From Deltaproteobacteria bacterium (GTDB lineage Bacteria > Myxococcota_A > UBA9160 > JAJDAL01): 64,000 nucleotides of DNA. The DNA lies in contig JAJDAL010000042.1 of assembly GCA_029261875.1 (NCBI GenBank), positions 124,001-188,000 on the forward strand, in the 5' to 3' direction. A program made the position numbers and the translations under genes. The notes under the pieces were generated by a model that saw only the letters and a list, made by a program, of their open reading frames with translations, made no database searches and was not told the DNA's origin. Shown in pieces: positions 55,565 to 64,000 of the stretch. Each line of letters starts with the position of its first letter. Within the stretch, counting starts at the first letter, position 1.

Positions 55565-56496
55565 CCGAAGAACACACCAAAATCTTGATCGTGGGCAGTG
55601 GCCCCGCGGGTTTCACGGCTGCCATCTACGCCGCGCGCGCGGAACTCGAGCCCGTGGTGCTGGCGGGCCTTCAGTTCGGCGGTCAGCTGATGCTGACCAC
55701 GGACGTCGAGAACTACCCCGGTTTTCCCGACGGCGTGACCGGCCCCGCCATGATGGAGATGTTCCAGAAGCAGGCCGAACGCTTCGGAAGCCGGGTGATT
55801 CTCGAAGACGCCACGCGCATCGATCTTTCGCAACGACCGTTCCGGGTGGAAACCGAAGAGCGACGCTTCACCGCCGATGCGGTGGTTCTCGCCATGGGTG
55901 CCTCCGCCCGCTGGCTGGGGCTCGAATCTGAACAGCGCCTCCAGAACCTGGGCGTGTCCGCCTGTGCGACCTGCGATGGCGCGCTCTACCGCGGCAAACC
56001 CATGGCGGTGGTGGGGGGCGGCGATACGGCGATGGAAGAGGCGCTATTCCTCACGCGTTTCGCCACCCAGGTGCATGTGATCCACCGTCGCGACGAGCTG
56101 CGGGCTTCGAAGATCATGCAGGAGCGGGCCCTCAAGAACGAGAAGATCGAATTCGTCTGGAATGCGGCGGTGGAAGAAGTGCTGGGGGACGAGTTCGTGA
56201 CCGGCGTGCGGCTGCGGGACCTGAAGAACGACTCGACCCAGGAGCTTCCGGTGGAGGCACTCTTCATCGCCATCGGTCACCAACCCAACACGGAACTCGT
56301 AAAGGGACAGATCGATCTCGATCCGGTGGGCTACATTCAAGCGACTCCCGGTGGGACGAAGACATCTCTCGAGGGGGTGTTCGCCTGCGGTGATGCCATG
56401 GATCCGGTTTATCGGCAGGCGGTTACGGCGGCAGGTACGGGTTGTATGGCGGCAATTGACGCGGAACGCTGGCTCGCTGAGCAGGGGATCGAGTAG
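55561..56496 (+). CDS. trxB: Thioredoxin reductase TrxB
   Basis: The flavoenzyme reduces thioredoxin with NADPH. The 311 residues show the FAD motif [10 protein letters not shown] at the N-terminus, the redox CATCDG (about 140-145), the NADPH motif [10 protein letters not shown] and the C-terminal FACGDAMD. Coupling to grxC by an ATGA overlap suggests joint expression of the two thiol systems. Confidence 0.96.
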   Translation: MTEEHTKILIVGSGPAGFTAAIYAARAELEPVVLAGLQFGGQLMLTTDVENYPGFPDGVTGPAMMEMFQKQAERFGSRVILEDATRIDLSQRPFRVETEERRFTADAVVLAMGASARWLGLESEQRLQNLGVSACATCDGALYRGKPMAVVGGGDTAMEEALFLTRFATQVHVIHRRDELRASKIMQERALKNEKIEFVWNAAVEEVLGDEFVTGVRLRDLKNDSTQELPVEALFIAIGHQPNTELVKGQIDLDPVGYIQATPGGTKTSLEGVFACGDAMDPVYRQAVTAAGTGCMAAIDAERWLAEQGIE

Positions 56497-56505
56497 GAGA
56501 GGCCG

Positions 56506-57576
56506 ATGGCCCTGAGTGTCGAGCAGCTCGAGCGCCTCATCGCGCACTCGACGGATATCGTGGTCGGAACCGACCGCCGCGGGGTCGTCGTCTACTACAA
56601 CGATGGTGCGAAGAAGAGCCTCGGGTACAGCGCCGAAGAAATCATCGGCAAGTTCGTCGCCCAGCTCTACCCCTCCTTGGAAGAAGCCAAACGCGTCAAA
56701 GAAGCCATGCGGAGCGAACACCACGGCGGGCCTGGCACCGTCGAGACGTTCCAGACCACCTTCGTCGCCAAGGACGGCGAGCACATCCCCGTCGCGATCT
56801 CCGGCGCACTGATCGAAGGCGATGACGAGGAGACCGACGGGGGCACCATCGGGTTCGCCAAGGATCTGCGCGAAATCCTGCGCAAAGATCAGCTCGCCAC
56901 CCTGGGCGAGGTCGCCATTGGGCTGAGTCACGAGATCAAGAATCCCCTGGCCGTGGTGCTCAACCAGGTGGAGCTGTTGGAGCGCGATGTCGCCCGCATG
57001 GCGGGCGAACTGGACGCCTCGGTGGAAAACGAACGGCTCGACGCCATCCGCCGCGAAGTGGCCCGCATCTCCGAAATTCTCGAGCGCGTGGGCGAAATGG
57101 CGGAGCACGAGAAGTACGAGACCGTCGAATACATCGGCCCCGCCAAGATGATCGACTTGCGCCGTCGTCCCACCCGCGTCCACGCATCGGACCCGCGGTT
57201 GAAGGGCCTGCGAATCCTCGTGGTCGACGATGATTTGGGAATCTGCCGAACCCTGGCAGAAATTCTGGAGCTCGAAGGCTGCAACGTCGAAACCGCGAGC
57301 GACGGTGAGGAAGCCCTGCGCCGTTTGGAGTCGGGGCCCATCGACCTGGTTCTGTCCGACGTCGTGATGCCCAACATGGACGGCTACGAGCTATTGCAGG
57401 CCGTCCGCGAAAAACACCGTGGCCTCCCGGTGTTGCTCATGACCGCCTTCCACTACGACAAAGACCACATCATCAAACGCAGCCGCCTCGACGGCCTCGA
57501 AGGCGTCGTCTTCAAGAAACCCATCGACGCCGAACGCCTCTGCCAAGTCATCGCCGAAACCGTCAGCAACAACTGA
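56506..57576 (+). CDS. PAS-HisKA-receiver protein lacking a kinase ATPase domain
   Basis: The 356-residue protein has a PAS domain (about 8-120) and a HisKA helix pair with LSHEIKNPLAVV (His about 146). After a short linker comes a receiver domain (about 230-350, with DDD, acceptor Asp in LSDVVMPNMDG, and KKP). No HATPase domain lies between them. It cannot phosphorylate itself and may take part in a phosphorelay or accept phosphate from another kinase. GAGAGG precedes the ATG, nine bases after trxB. Confidence 0.85.
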   Translation: MALSVEQLERLIAHSTDIVVGTDRRGVVVYYNDGAKKSLGYSAEEIIGKFVAQLYPSLEEAKRVKEAMRSEHHGGPGTVETFQTTFVAKDGEHIPVAISGALIEGDDEETDGGTIGFAKDLREILRKDQLATLGEVAIGLSHEIKNPLAVVLNQVELLERDVARMAGELDASVENERLDAIRREVARISEILERVGEMAEHEKYETVEYIGPAKMIDLRRRPTRVHASDPRLKGLRILVVDDDLGICRTLAEILELEGCNVETASDGEEALRRLESGPIDLVLSDVVMPNMDGYELLQAVREKHRGLPVLLMTAFHYDKDHIIKRSRLDGLEGVVFKKPIDAERLCQVIAETVSNN

Positions 57577-57629
57577 GATCTCAGCGGTAACGAACACCGA
57601 CCGAATTCGATTCGTCCGCGCCGGGCTCG

Positions 57630-58313
57630 TCAGTCTCCCGTCGCCTGGGCGACGCAGATCGCGACGACGCGGCTTGCGCCCGCTCGTTTCAGGGCCTGGG
57701 CGGCGTGTTCGAGGGTGCTGCCGGTGGTGGTGATGTCGTCGACGAGCCAGAGGGGGCCGCGGCCCGGGCGGCTCGCGAAGGCGCCCGCGAGGTTCGCGTG
57801 TCGCTCGCGGCGCGTCAGTTCGGTTTGGCTCTTCGTATGGCGGGTGCGGCTCAATTGCCGGGTTCGCAGGGGCAAGCCCCATTGCCTTGCGATGCAGCGC
57901 GCGAGGGTGTTGGCCTGGTTGAAGCCGCGTTCGCGCAGGCGTTTCGGATGGAGGGGGATGGGGACGACGCCCTCCGCCACGCCGTAGCGCGACCAGGCGA
58001 GGGCGCTGGCTTCGCGTGCGAGTTGAAGGACGGTCTGGGTGGCCGCGGCGTCGAGGAAAGCGATCCCCGCGTTGGGTCGCGGATACTTGAAAGCCTGGAG
58101 CGCATCGCGCACGCACGACGCGTAGCGGGCCGCGGCCACGATGCCGTCGAGGTTTGGGCTGGGGGCCGGAGCGATGGGTTGGCGGAGACGCGGCAACGCC
58201 CCGTCGCATGGCGGGCACCAGGGCATGCGTTCGGCCGCGGCCCAGGGTTTTCCGCAGATCGAACAGGTCGGGGGGCACAGGAGGTCGCGGACCCCTGCCA
58301 GGAAGTCGTGCAC
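57630..58313 (-). CDS. comF: ComF-family phosphoribosyltransferase-like protein
   Basis: The 227-residue protein has an N-terminal four-cysteine zinc site (CPPTCSICG ... CPPC) and a C-terminal PRT domain with the PRPP loop LVDDITTTGSTLEHAA. ComF-type proteins help natural transformation in some bacteria, but the biochemical role is unclear. I take the GTG at 58313, 35 bases after the gpmI stop, as the start. The open frame upstream is antisense-like and unconserved. It is the last gene of the obgE-comF run. Confidence 0.85.
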   Translation of the reverse strand: MHDFLAGVRDLLCPPTCSICGKPWAAAERMPWCPPCDGALPRLRQPIAPAPSPNLDGIVAAARYASCVRDALQAFKYPRPNAGIAFLDAAATQTVLQLAREASALAWSRYGVAEGVVPIPLHPKRLRERGFNQANTLARCIARQWGLPLRTRQLSRTRHTKSQTELTRRERHANLAGAFASRPGRGPLWLVDDITTTGSTLEHAAQALKRAGASRVVAICVAQATGD

Positions 58314-58348
58314 GCCAAGCTCGCCGGGACCGGGATGTGTTTCGGATC

Positions 58349-59890
58349 TTATCGCGCCGGGGTGACGAGAAGAGACCGGCCGCCCATTTCTTCGGGAATC
58401 GGAAGCTCCAACAACTCGAGGATCGTCGGCGCGAGGTCGGCCAGGGATCCGTCGCGGAGCGTGCGGCCCCTCGTGTCGGAGGTGACCCAATAGACCGGCA
58501 CCGGGTTCGTGGTGTGGGCCGTGTGGGGGTCTCCCGAATCCGGGTCGACCATCAGTTCGCAATTTCCGTGGTCGGCGGTGATGAGTGCCGTTCCGCCTTG
58601 TTCGATCACCTTTTCCACCAATCGCTCGAGGCACAGGTCGACGGTTTCGACGGCCTTCACCGCGGCGGGCAGGATGCCGGTGTGTCCGACCATGTCGGGG
58701 TTCGCGAAATTCACGAGGATGAACGCATAGTCGCGTTCGGCCATGCGGGACAACAATTCTTTGGTGACTTCCCGCGCGCTCATCTCCGGTTTGTGATCGT
58801 AGGTGTCGACGTCGCGCGGCGATGGCAACAAGGCGCGCACCTCGCCGTCGAAGGGGTCTTCCTGGCCGGCGTTGAAGAAGAACGTCACGTGGGCGTACTT
58901 CTCGGTCTCCGCAATGCGCAATTGGGAGAGGCCCGCAGCGGCGATCCGCTCCCCGAGAATTTGCTTGGGCGTTTCGAAGGGGAACGCGACAGGCAGCAGG
59001 TAATCGGCGTCGTACTCGGAAAAACATACGAAGGATTCGAGCCGCACGACGGCCCCGCGGGTCAATTGCCCTTCGAAGCGGTCCGGCGCCACCCCGGTAA
59101 TCGCATTCGTGAGTTCGCGGGCGCGATCCGCGCGGAAATTGAAATGGATCACGGCGTCGCCGTCGGCCAGGGCGGGAGCACCGGCAATGACGGTCGGTTG
59201 CACGAACTCGTCGCCTTCGTCGCGCGCGTAGGCGGCGCGCAGGGCCGATTGGGCATCGTCGGCTTCGATTCCCTTGCGTGAAACGATCGCGTCGTAGGCG
59301 CGTGCTACGCGGTCCCAGCGGTTGTCGCGGTCCATGGCGAAGTAGCGCCCGATGACCGTGGCGAAGCGGGCGCCCTTGGCTTCGAGTCGCGGCGCGTAGG
59401 CTTCGAAAGTGGCGAGTCCGCCCCGCGGTGCCGTGTCGCGCCCATCCGTGAACGCGTGAATGAAGGGAGAGACGCCGCGTTTCGCGCAGTGTTCCACGAG
59501 TGCGAGCAGGTGGTCGACGTGGCTGTGTACGCCGCCGTCGGAGAAGAGTCCCATGAGGTGCAGGTTGCCACCGCTGCGTTGCACGGCGTCGATGGCGCCG
59601 GCGATGGCGGCGTTTCGGTCCAGCTCACCGGAGGCCAGGGCGCGCCCGATCCGCGTGATGTCCTGATCGATGACGCGTCCAGCGCCCATGGTCATGTGAC
59701 CGACCTCGGAATTTCCCATTTGTCCGGGCGGTAGGCCGACGGCTTCGCCAGAGGTTTCGAGTTTCGCTTTCGGGTAGCTGCGGTCGGCGCGGTCGAAAAA
59801 AGGGGTCGACGCAACCGCCGTAGCATCCGTCGCGCCACCGTCACCGATGCCGAATCCGTCCAGGACGACGAGCACGACCGGTCGCGTCAA
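58349..59890 (-). CDS. gpmI: 2,3-bisphosphoglycerate-independent phosphoglycerate mutase
   Basis: The enzyme interconverts 3- and 2-phosphoglycerate in glycolysis and gluconeogenesis. The 513 residues belong to the alkaline phosphatase superfamily: LDGFGIGDGG at the N-terminus, the phosphoserine in QMGNSEVGH (about residue 60), TDGRDTAPR and the metal site TADHGNCE. Its ATG overlaps the rsfS stop as ATGA. Confidence 0.96.
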   Translation of the reverse strand: MTRPVVLVVLDGFGIGDGGATDATAVASTPFFDRADRSYPKAKLETSGEAVGLPPGQMGNSEVGHMTMGAGRVIDQDITRIGRALASGELDRNAAIAGAIDAVQRSGGNLHLMGLFSDGGVHSHVDHLLALVEHCAKRGVSPFIHAFTDGRDTAPRGGLATFEAYAPRLEAKGARFATVIGRYFAMDRDNRWDRVARAYDAIVSRKGIEADDAQSALRAAYARDEGDEFVQPTVIAGAPALADGDAVIHFNFRADRARELTNAITGVAPDRFEGQLTRGAVVRLESFVCFSEYDADYLLPVAFPFETPKQILGERIAAAGLSQLRIAETEKYAHVTFFFNAGQEDPFDGEVRALLPSPRDVDTYDHKPEMSAREVTKELLSRMAERDYAFILVNFANPDMVGHTGILPAAVKAVETVDLCLERLVEKVIEQGGTALITADHGNCELMVDPDSGDPHTAHTTNPVPVYWVTSDTRGRTLRDGSLADLAPTILELLELPIPEEMGGRSLLVTPAR

Positions 59891-60285
59891 GGCGTGGCTC
59901 CGGGTTCCGGCAGGCCTTCGAAGCGAATTTGAGCCGCGTCGCTCCAGAGTCGCTCGAGGTCGTAGTGGGCTCGAACGTCTTGCAGGAACACGTGGACGAT
60001 CACGTCGCCCATGTCGAGCAGGACCCAGCGCGCGTCTTCCTGTCCCTCGATACCCAGGGGCTTACTGCCGTGCTGTCGTCCGGCATCGGCGATGGCTTCC
60101 ACGACCGCCAGCACGTGGCGGTCCGAGGTGCCCGTGGCGATCACGAAGGCATCCGCAAAGGACGCCACACCGCGCACGTCGAGCGCCACCACTTCCTGCG
60201 CCTTGCGCTCGTGGGCGGCTTCCACGATCCAGCGGACCTTCTCCATGCTGTCCTCTTTGACGGACGGATTCGGGGGGCTTGTCAT
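59887..60285 (-). CDS. rsfS: Ribosomal silencing factor RsfS
   Basis: RsfS binds ribosomal protein L14 and blocks subunit joining when nutrients fall. The protein has the family core: VALDVRGVASFADAFVIATG, then GIEGQEDARWVLLDMGDVIVH. The ATG at 60285 overlaps the nadD stop as ATGA and gives 132 aa. The ATG at 60246, with AGAGG upstream, gives 119 aa and is closer to the usual length. Either is possible. The nadD-rsfS order is common in bacteria. Confidence 0.92.
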   Translation of the reverse strand: MTSPPNPSVKEDSMEKVRWIVEAAHERKAQEVVALDVRGVASFADAFVIATGTSDRHVLAVVEAIADAGRQHGSKPLGIEGQEDARWVLLDMGDVIVHVFLQDVRAHYDLERLWSDAAQIRFEGLPEPGATP

Positions 60286-60965
60286 GTTTCCTCGGTTGCG
60301 GTGTCGCGCGCGGCATACACGCCGCTCTCGACGACGTCCCGCCAAACGGCTTCGGGCAGGAGATAGCGCACCGACCGGCCTTCGTGCAGGCGCGCCCGCA
60401 ACTCAGAGGCGGAGATGTCGAGGGCGGTGATGGCCAGCAAGCGAATCCAGGTGTCTCCGTTGCGGTGCTTTCCCGAACGGCCGTCCGCGGCGAGTCGGTA
60501 GGCGTCCTTGGCGCAACCGGGCATGCATTCGTCGAGTGAACGCACGAGGTCCGGCGGGCGCGTGATCACCCCCAGGTGGGCGAGTTCGAGCAGCGCTTCG
60601 GGTTCGCGCCAGATCCCGAGGTCCGCGAAGGCGTCCTGGCCGATCAGGAAGACCGGCGGATTGCCGCTGCCCGCGCGCTCGCGCAAGGCGCGCACGGTTT
60701 CGACGGAATAAGAGGGGCCACAGCGCTCGCCCTCCAGGGCGTCGACTTCGAAGCGGGGATTGCCCGCGATCGCTTTCGCGACCCAGGCCAGTCTTTGTTC
60801 GAAGGGTGCGGTGACGCCCTGGGTGCCGGTTTTGTGCGGGGGCACTGCATTCGGGACGAACACGACGCGTTCGAGGTCGAGCCCTTCGGCGGCCTCTTCG
60901 GCGGCGCGCAGGTGTCCCTGATGAATCGGGTCGAAGGTCCCGCCGAAAATACCGACGCGATTCAT
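60282..60965 (-). CDS. nadD: Nicotinate-nucleotide adenylyltransferase NadD
   Basis: NadD makes nicotinate adenine dinucleotide from NaMN and ATP in NAD synthesis. The 227-residue protein has the nucleotidyl-transferase motif GGTFDPIHQGHL at the N-terminus and ISASELR near the end, which stands for the usual ISSTxIR. The ATG at 60965 overlaps the proA stop as ATGA. Confidence 0.95.
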   Translation of the reverse strand: MNRVGIFGGTFDPIHQGHLRAAEEAAEGLDLERVVFVPNAVPPHKTGTQGVTAPFEQRLAWVAKAIAGNPRFEVDALEGERCGPSYSVETVRALRERAGSGNPPVFLIGQDAFADLGIWREPEALLELAHLGVITRPPDLVRSLDECMPGCAKDAYRLAADGRSGKHRNGDTWIRLLAITALDISASELRARLHEGRSVRYLLPEAVWRDVVESGVYAARDTATEET

Positions 60966-62230
60966 TCGCGGAGTTGGCCCTCGCCGTAAAGAATGAACTT
61001 CTGCGTGGTGAGCCCCTCGAGCCCCATGGGGCCGTAGGCGTGAATCTTGGAGGTTGAAATTCCGATCTCCGCACCGAGCCCCAAACGTTGACCGTCGGCG
61101 AAAGCGGTCGAACAGTTGACGCCCACGGTTGACGAATCCGCGCGTCGCAGAAACGCCTGGGCGTTGGCGTAGCTCTCGGTGACGATCACTTCCGTGTGAT
61201 CCGAACCGTAGGTTTGGATGTGGTTCAAGGCTTCGTCGAGATCGTCGACCACGCGAACCGCGAGGATGCGGTCCAAGAATTCTGCGTAGTAATCGTCTTC
61301 GCTCGCCGGGATCGCATCGCTCATGATTTCGCAGGTCCGTTCGCAGCCGCGAATCTCGACGCGCTCTTCGCGCAGGGCCTTCAGCACCGAGGGCATGACG
61401 GAATGGGCGGCGTCGCGATGCACCAGCAGGGTTTCCAAACCGTTGCAGACACTCATCTGGCGAATCTTGGAATCGATTACGATGCGCGTGGCCATTTCCG
61501 GGTCGGCGCTTGCATCGAGGAAGACATGGCATACGCCCGCGTCGTGTTTGATCACCGGAATCGTGGAATTCTCCGAAACCATGCGGATCAGCTCCGGGCC
61601 GCCGCGCGGAATGATCAGGTCCACGTATTGGTCGGCGCGCAGGAGCGGAGCGATGGCGGCGCGGTCCGTAACCGGGACGAAACCGATGGCATCTTCGGGA
61701 ACGTTGGTTTCCCGCGCAGTCGCGCGCAGTTCTTCGACCAGCGCGCGATTCGAGTGGAACGCTTCGCTGCCACCGCGCAATACCACCGCGTTGCCGGACT
61801 TCACGCACAGGGCTGCGGTGTCGACGGTGACGTTGGGTCGCGATTCGTAGATGATTCCGATCACGCCCAGGGGGATGCGCATGCGTCCCACCCGGAGTCC
61901 GTTGGGCCGAACCGTCATCGCCGAGACGCTGCCGATCGGGTCCGGGAGTGCCGCGACTTGCCGCAAGCCCGCGAGCATGGCGTCCCAACGATCGTCCGAA
62001 AGCTCGAGGCGTCCGATCAGCGGCGCGGCAACGCCCTTTTCCCGGGCGTTCTCGAGGTCGATGCGGTTCGCTTCGAGGATGCGTTTCTTCGCAGATTCCA
62101 GGCGATCCGCGGAACGCAATAACCACTCGTCTTTCTCCTGCGAAGAAAGCTCGCTCGTCGGACGCGAGGCATCGCGCGCACGCCGCGCGAGTTCGAGAAT
62201 GGAAGTTTCGAAGCTTTCTGCGGAACTCAT
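60962..62230 (-). CDS. proA: Gamma-glutamyl phosphate reductase ProA
   Basis: ProA reduces gamma-glutamyl phosphate to the semialdehyde in proline synthesis. The 422-residue length is usual. The catalytic cysteine is in QMSVCNGLETLLVH, and the protein also carries GVIGIIYESRPNV and VLRGGSEA. Its ATG overlaps the proB stop, so the two pathway enzymes are made together. Confidence 0.96.
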   Translation of the reverse strand: MSSAESFETSILELARRARDASRPTSELSSQEKDEWLLRSADRLESAKKRILEANRIDLENAREKGVAAPLIGRLELSDDRWDAMLAGLRQVAALPDPIGSVSAMTVRPNGLRVGRMRIPLGVIGIIYESRPNVTVDTAALCVKSGNAVVLRGGSEAFHSNRALVEELRATARETNVPEDAIGFVPVTDRAAIAPLLRADQYVDLIIPRGGPELIRMVSENSTIPVIKHDAGVCHVFLDASADPEMATRIVIDSKIRQMSVCNGLETLLVHRDAAHSVMPSVLKALREERVEIRGCERTCEIMSDAIPASEDDYYAEFLDRILAVRVVDDLDEALNHIQTYGSDHTEVIVTESYANAQAFLRRADSSTVGVNCSTAFADGQRLGLGAEIGISTSKIHAYGPMGLEGLTTQKFILYGEGQLRE

Positions 62231-63369
62231 GTCGAGTGTTTGAGGTCTTCGGAGAGCACCAAGTCGTCGCGGTGTATGACCTCGTCTCCGTTGGAATATC
62301 CTAGCACCTCGTGGATTTTCTGGGTCGCTTGGCCGCGAATGCGCTCGAGTTCGCCAGCCGTGTAGGACACGAGTCCGCGCGCGATCTCCATGCCGTCCTT
62401 ATCGACACACGCGACCGCATCCCCAATCCGAAAATCGCCCCGGGCTTCGATAATTCCCGCCGGCAACAGGCTGCGACCCCCCTTGCGCAGGGCGGCTACG
62501 GCGCCTTCGTCGATGATGAGTTCACCGCGCGTCCGCGCCGTGTAGGCGAGCCAGTGCTTGCGGCTCTGGAGTCGCGATCCGGCGTGAAAGAGTGTCCCCA
62601 CTTTCTCACCCGCCAACGCACGCGACAGCACGTTGTCCCGCAATCCGTTGCAGATGATGGTTGCGGCGCCCGAGCGCGCGGCGGCCTCGGCGGCTTCCAG
62701 TTTGGTCGTCATGCCGCCGCGTCCGAAGGCGTGATTCGAACCGGAGGCCGCGCGCAACACTTCCGGCGTGATGGATTCGACCACGTCGTAGAGCTCGGGG
62801 GTGGGTTCGCCTGCGGTCGGGCGTTTCGTGTAGAGGCCGTCGACGTCCGTCAAGATGACGAGAAGCTCCGCGCCCACCAGGTTGACCACCATGGAGGAGA
62901 GACAATCGTTGTCGCCGAAACGAATCTCTTCGGTCGCAACCGTGTCGTTCTCGTTCACGATCGGGACCACGCCCAGGCGCAGCAATTCGAGCAGGGTGTG
63001 ACGCGCGTTCAGGAAACGTTCGCGGTCTTCGAGTCCCGCGCGGGTTACGAGAATCTGGCCGACCCGGCGACTCCTTTCCGCGAAGCGATTGCGGTAGAGC
63101 TCGATCAGGCCGATCTGTCCGACGGCGGCGGCGGCTTGTTTTTCCGGAACCGAAGACCCGGGTTCCGACCATCCCAGCTCGCGACTTCCGATCGCGATGG
63201 CGCCGGAACTCACGAGCACGATTTCACGACCCGCTTCCGTCGCGCTCGCGATCTGGCGGCTGATCTGCTCGAAGGCCTCTTCGCGCAAGACACCGGCCTG
63301 GGTCAGCACGCTGCTTCCCACTTTGACCACGATGCGGCGGGCCTGGGCGATGTTGTCGCGTTCGCTCAT
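62227..63369 (-). CDS. proB: Glutamate 5-kinase ProB
   Basis: ProB phosphorylates glutamate, the first and usually feedback-inhibited step of proline synthesis. The 380-residue protein has the amino acid kinase domain (about 10-260, with VKVGSSVLT, NENDTV and GRGGMTTKLEAA). A C-terminal PUA domain (about 280-370) is present, as in the long proteobacterial form. It overlaps obgE upstream and proA downstream, each by ATGA. Confidence 0.96.
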   Translation of the reverse strand: MSERDNIAQARRIVVKVGSSVLTQAGVLREEAFEQISRQIASATEAGREIVLVSSGAIAIGSRELGWSEPGSSVPEKQAAAAVGQIGLIELYRNRFAERSRRVGQILVTRAGLEDRERFLNARHTLLELLRLGVVPIVNENDTVATEEIRFGDNDCLSSMVVNLVGAELLVILTDVDGLYTKRPTAGEPTPELYDVVESITPEVLRAASGSNHAFGRGGMTTKLEAAEAAARSGAATIICNGLRDNVLSRALAGEKVGTLFHAGSRLQSRKHWLAYTARTRGELIIDEGAVAALRKGGRSLLPAGIIEARGDFRIGDAVACVDKDGMEIARGLVSYTAGELERIRGQATQKIHEVLGYSNGDEVIHRDDLVLSEDLKHST

Positions 63370-64000
63370 TGCGTCGTTTCATCCTGGGCGAGGATTCGCA
63401 CGATCTGCTGCAGCAGCCCTGCGATTCCTTCCCCGGTCGCTCCAGAGATACGGAACGTGGAGCACCCGCGGCTCGCGAGCGCGTGTTCGATGGCGTCGAG
63501 TTGTCCGCGGTCCGAGAGCAAGTCGATCTTGTTCAGCGCCACGATTTCCGTTCGCTCGGCGAGGCTCGCATCATAGGCCTTGAGCTCGCCCCGCAGCGCC
63601 TCGTATTCCGTCAGGGGATCGCGCTCCTCGAGCAGCGCCCCGCCGCAATCCAACACGTGGAGCAACACGCGGGTGCGTTCGATGTGGCGCAGGAAGCGAT
63701 CTCCCATGCCACTGCCCTCGCTCGCCCCCTCGATCAGACCCGGGATGTCGGCCACGACGAAACGCCGCTCGCCGACGGCCGCGACACCGAGATGCGGAAC
63801 CAGCGTCGTGAAGGGGTAGTTTGCGACCTTTGGGCGTGCCGCACTGATGCTGCGCAGGAGCGTCGATTTTCCCGCGTTGGGAAAGCCCAGAAGCCCCACG
63901 TCCGCGAGCAGTTTGAGGGAGAGGCCGAGCTTGCGTGACTCTCCCTCGCGCCCGGGAGTCGCGAAATCCGGCGCTTGGCGCGTGGCGGTGGCGAACTGCG
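63366..64000 (-). CDS. obgE: GTPase Obg/CgtA, partial
   Basis: Obg is a ribosome-assembly and stress GTPase. The window contains its C-terminal part and ends inside the N-terminal glycine-rich Obg fold (TRQAP and GRESRKL-type residues just upstream of the G domain). The G domain shows LLADVGLLGFPNAGKST for G1, FTTLVPHLG for G2, DIPGLIEGA for G3 and NKIDLL for G4. It ends soon after the G domain, without the C-terminal OCT domain of some homologues. A GTG inside G1 is not the true start, since the frame stays open to the window edge. Confidence 0.95.
   Translation of the reverse strand, partial: QFATATRQAPDFATPGREGESRKLGLSLKLLADVGLLGFPNAGKSTLLRSISAARPKVANYPFTTLVPHLGVAAVGERRFVVADIPGLIEGASEGSGMGDRFLRHIERTRVLLHVLDCGGALLEERDPLTEYEALRGELKAYDASLAERTEIVALNKIDLLSDRGQLDAIEHALASRGCSTFRISGATGEGIAGLLQQIVRILAQDETTQ

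Noticed and set aside
58154..59281. Plus-strand open frame opposite comF and gpmI
   Set aside because: It is a shadow of genes with clear catalytic motifs on the minus strand.
1..64000. tRNA, rRNA, CRISPR array, insertion sequence or prophage
   Set aside because: No cloverleaf-like intergenic segment, regular direct repeats, transposase or phage structural gene was seen in any gap.

Overview
The window is 64 kb of GC-rich chromosome from a Gram-negative bacterium. The envelope genes support this: a PBP1b-type peptidoglycan synthase, LspA, an LptM-like lipoprotein, Tat components and a meso-diaminopimelate pathway. Several traits point to a deltaproteobacterium in the old broad sense (Myxococcota, Desulfobacterota or Binatota-like): a calcium-loop tail of the DGLDNDGDGLID type, a PEP-CTERM protein, many NtrC-like regulators and HD-GYP/PilZ signalling. 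I cannot name a genus. No insertion sequence, prophage, CRISPR array, rRNA or tRNA was seen.

Layout. 0-4.3 kb (minus strand): argH-lptM-dapF-dapA-dapB, a translationally coupled arginine/lysine/peptidoglycan-precursor operon. 4.4-9.0 kb (plus): DAHP synthase, PBP1b, a small lipoprotein, lspA. 9.4-17.6 kb (plus): IclR regulator, acyl-CoA dehydrogenase, then malic enzyme with the subunits of a propionyl-CoA-type carboxylase and a nucleoside hydrolase. 17.6-20.3 kb (minus): tatC, tatA/B, and an HD-GYP/PilZ pair for cyclic di-GMP. 20.6-22.9 kb (plus): Baeyer-Villiger-type monooxygenase and crotonase. 23-30.4 kb: mixed accessory genes (pentapeptide-repeat protein, DUF6506-like protein, sigma54 response regulator, a secreted orphan RHS core, an Asp-box beta-propeller, truncated haemoglobin, MgtE). 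30.5-41.8 kb: PEP-CTERM protein, then the most unusual part of the window. That part is a degenerate NtrC-like regulator, an RND protein, a multi-spanning histidine kinase and a second paralogous RND protein, all on the plus strand, facing a fusion of a dead AAA+ module with a degenerate kinase. 42-57.6 kb (plus, apart from one minus-strand M20 peptidase): tandem-domain ThyX, two M23 peptidases, GNAT, aminotransferase, glutamate-cysteine ligase, YkvA protein, two signalling proteins around an unknown membrane protein, glutaredoxin and thioredoxin reductase. 57.6-64 kb (minus): obgE-proB-proA-nadD-rsfS-gpmI-comF, again coupled by ATGA overlaps; obgE runs off the window.

How the genes fit together. 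Most of the window is housekeeping plus fatty acid/propionate catabolism. The carboxylase and malic enzyme fit a route from propionyl-CoA through C4 acids to pyruvate. The best candidate for an undescribed system is the regulator-RND-kinase-RND cassette at 31.3-39.6 kb. Its regulator has lost the residues needed for ATP hydrolysis and sigma54 contact, its first RND gene and the 5' two thirds of the kinase gene are visibly poorer in G+C than the surroundings, and a short sequence block is shared upstream of each half.
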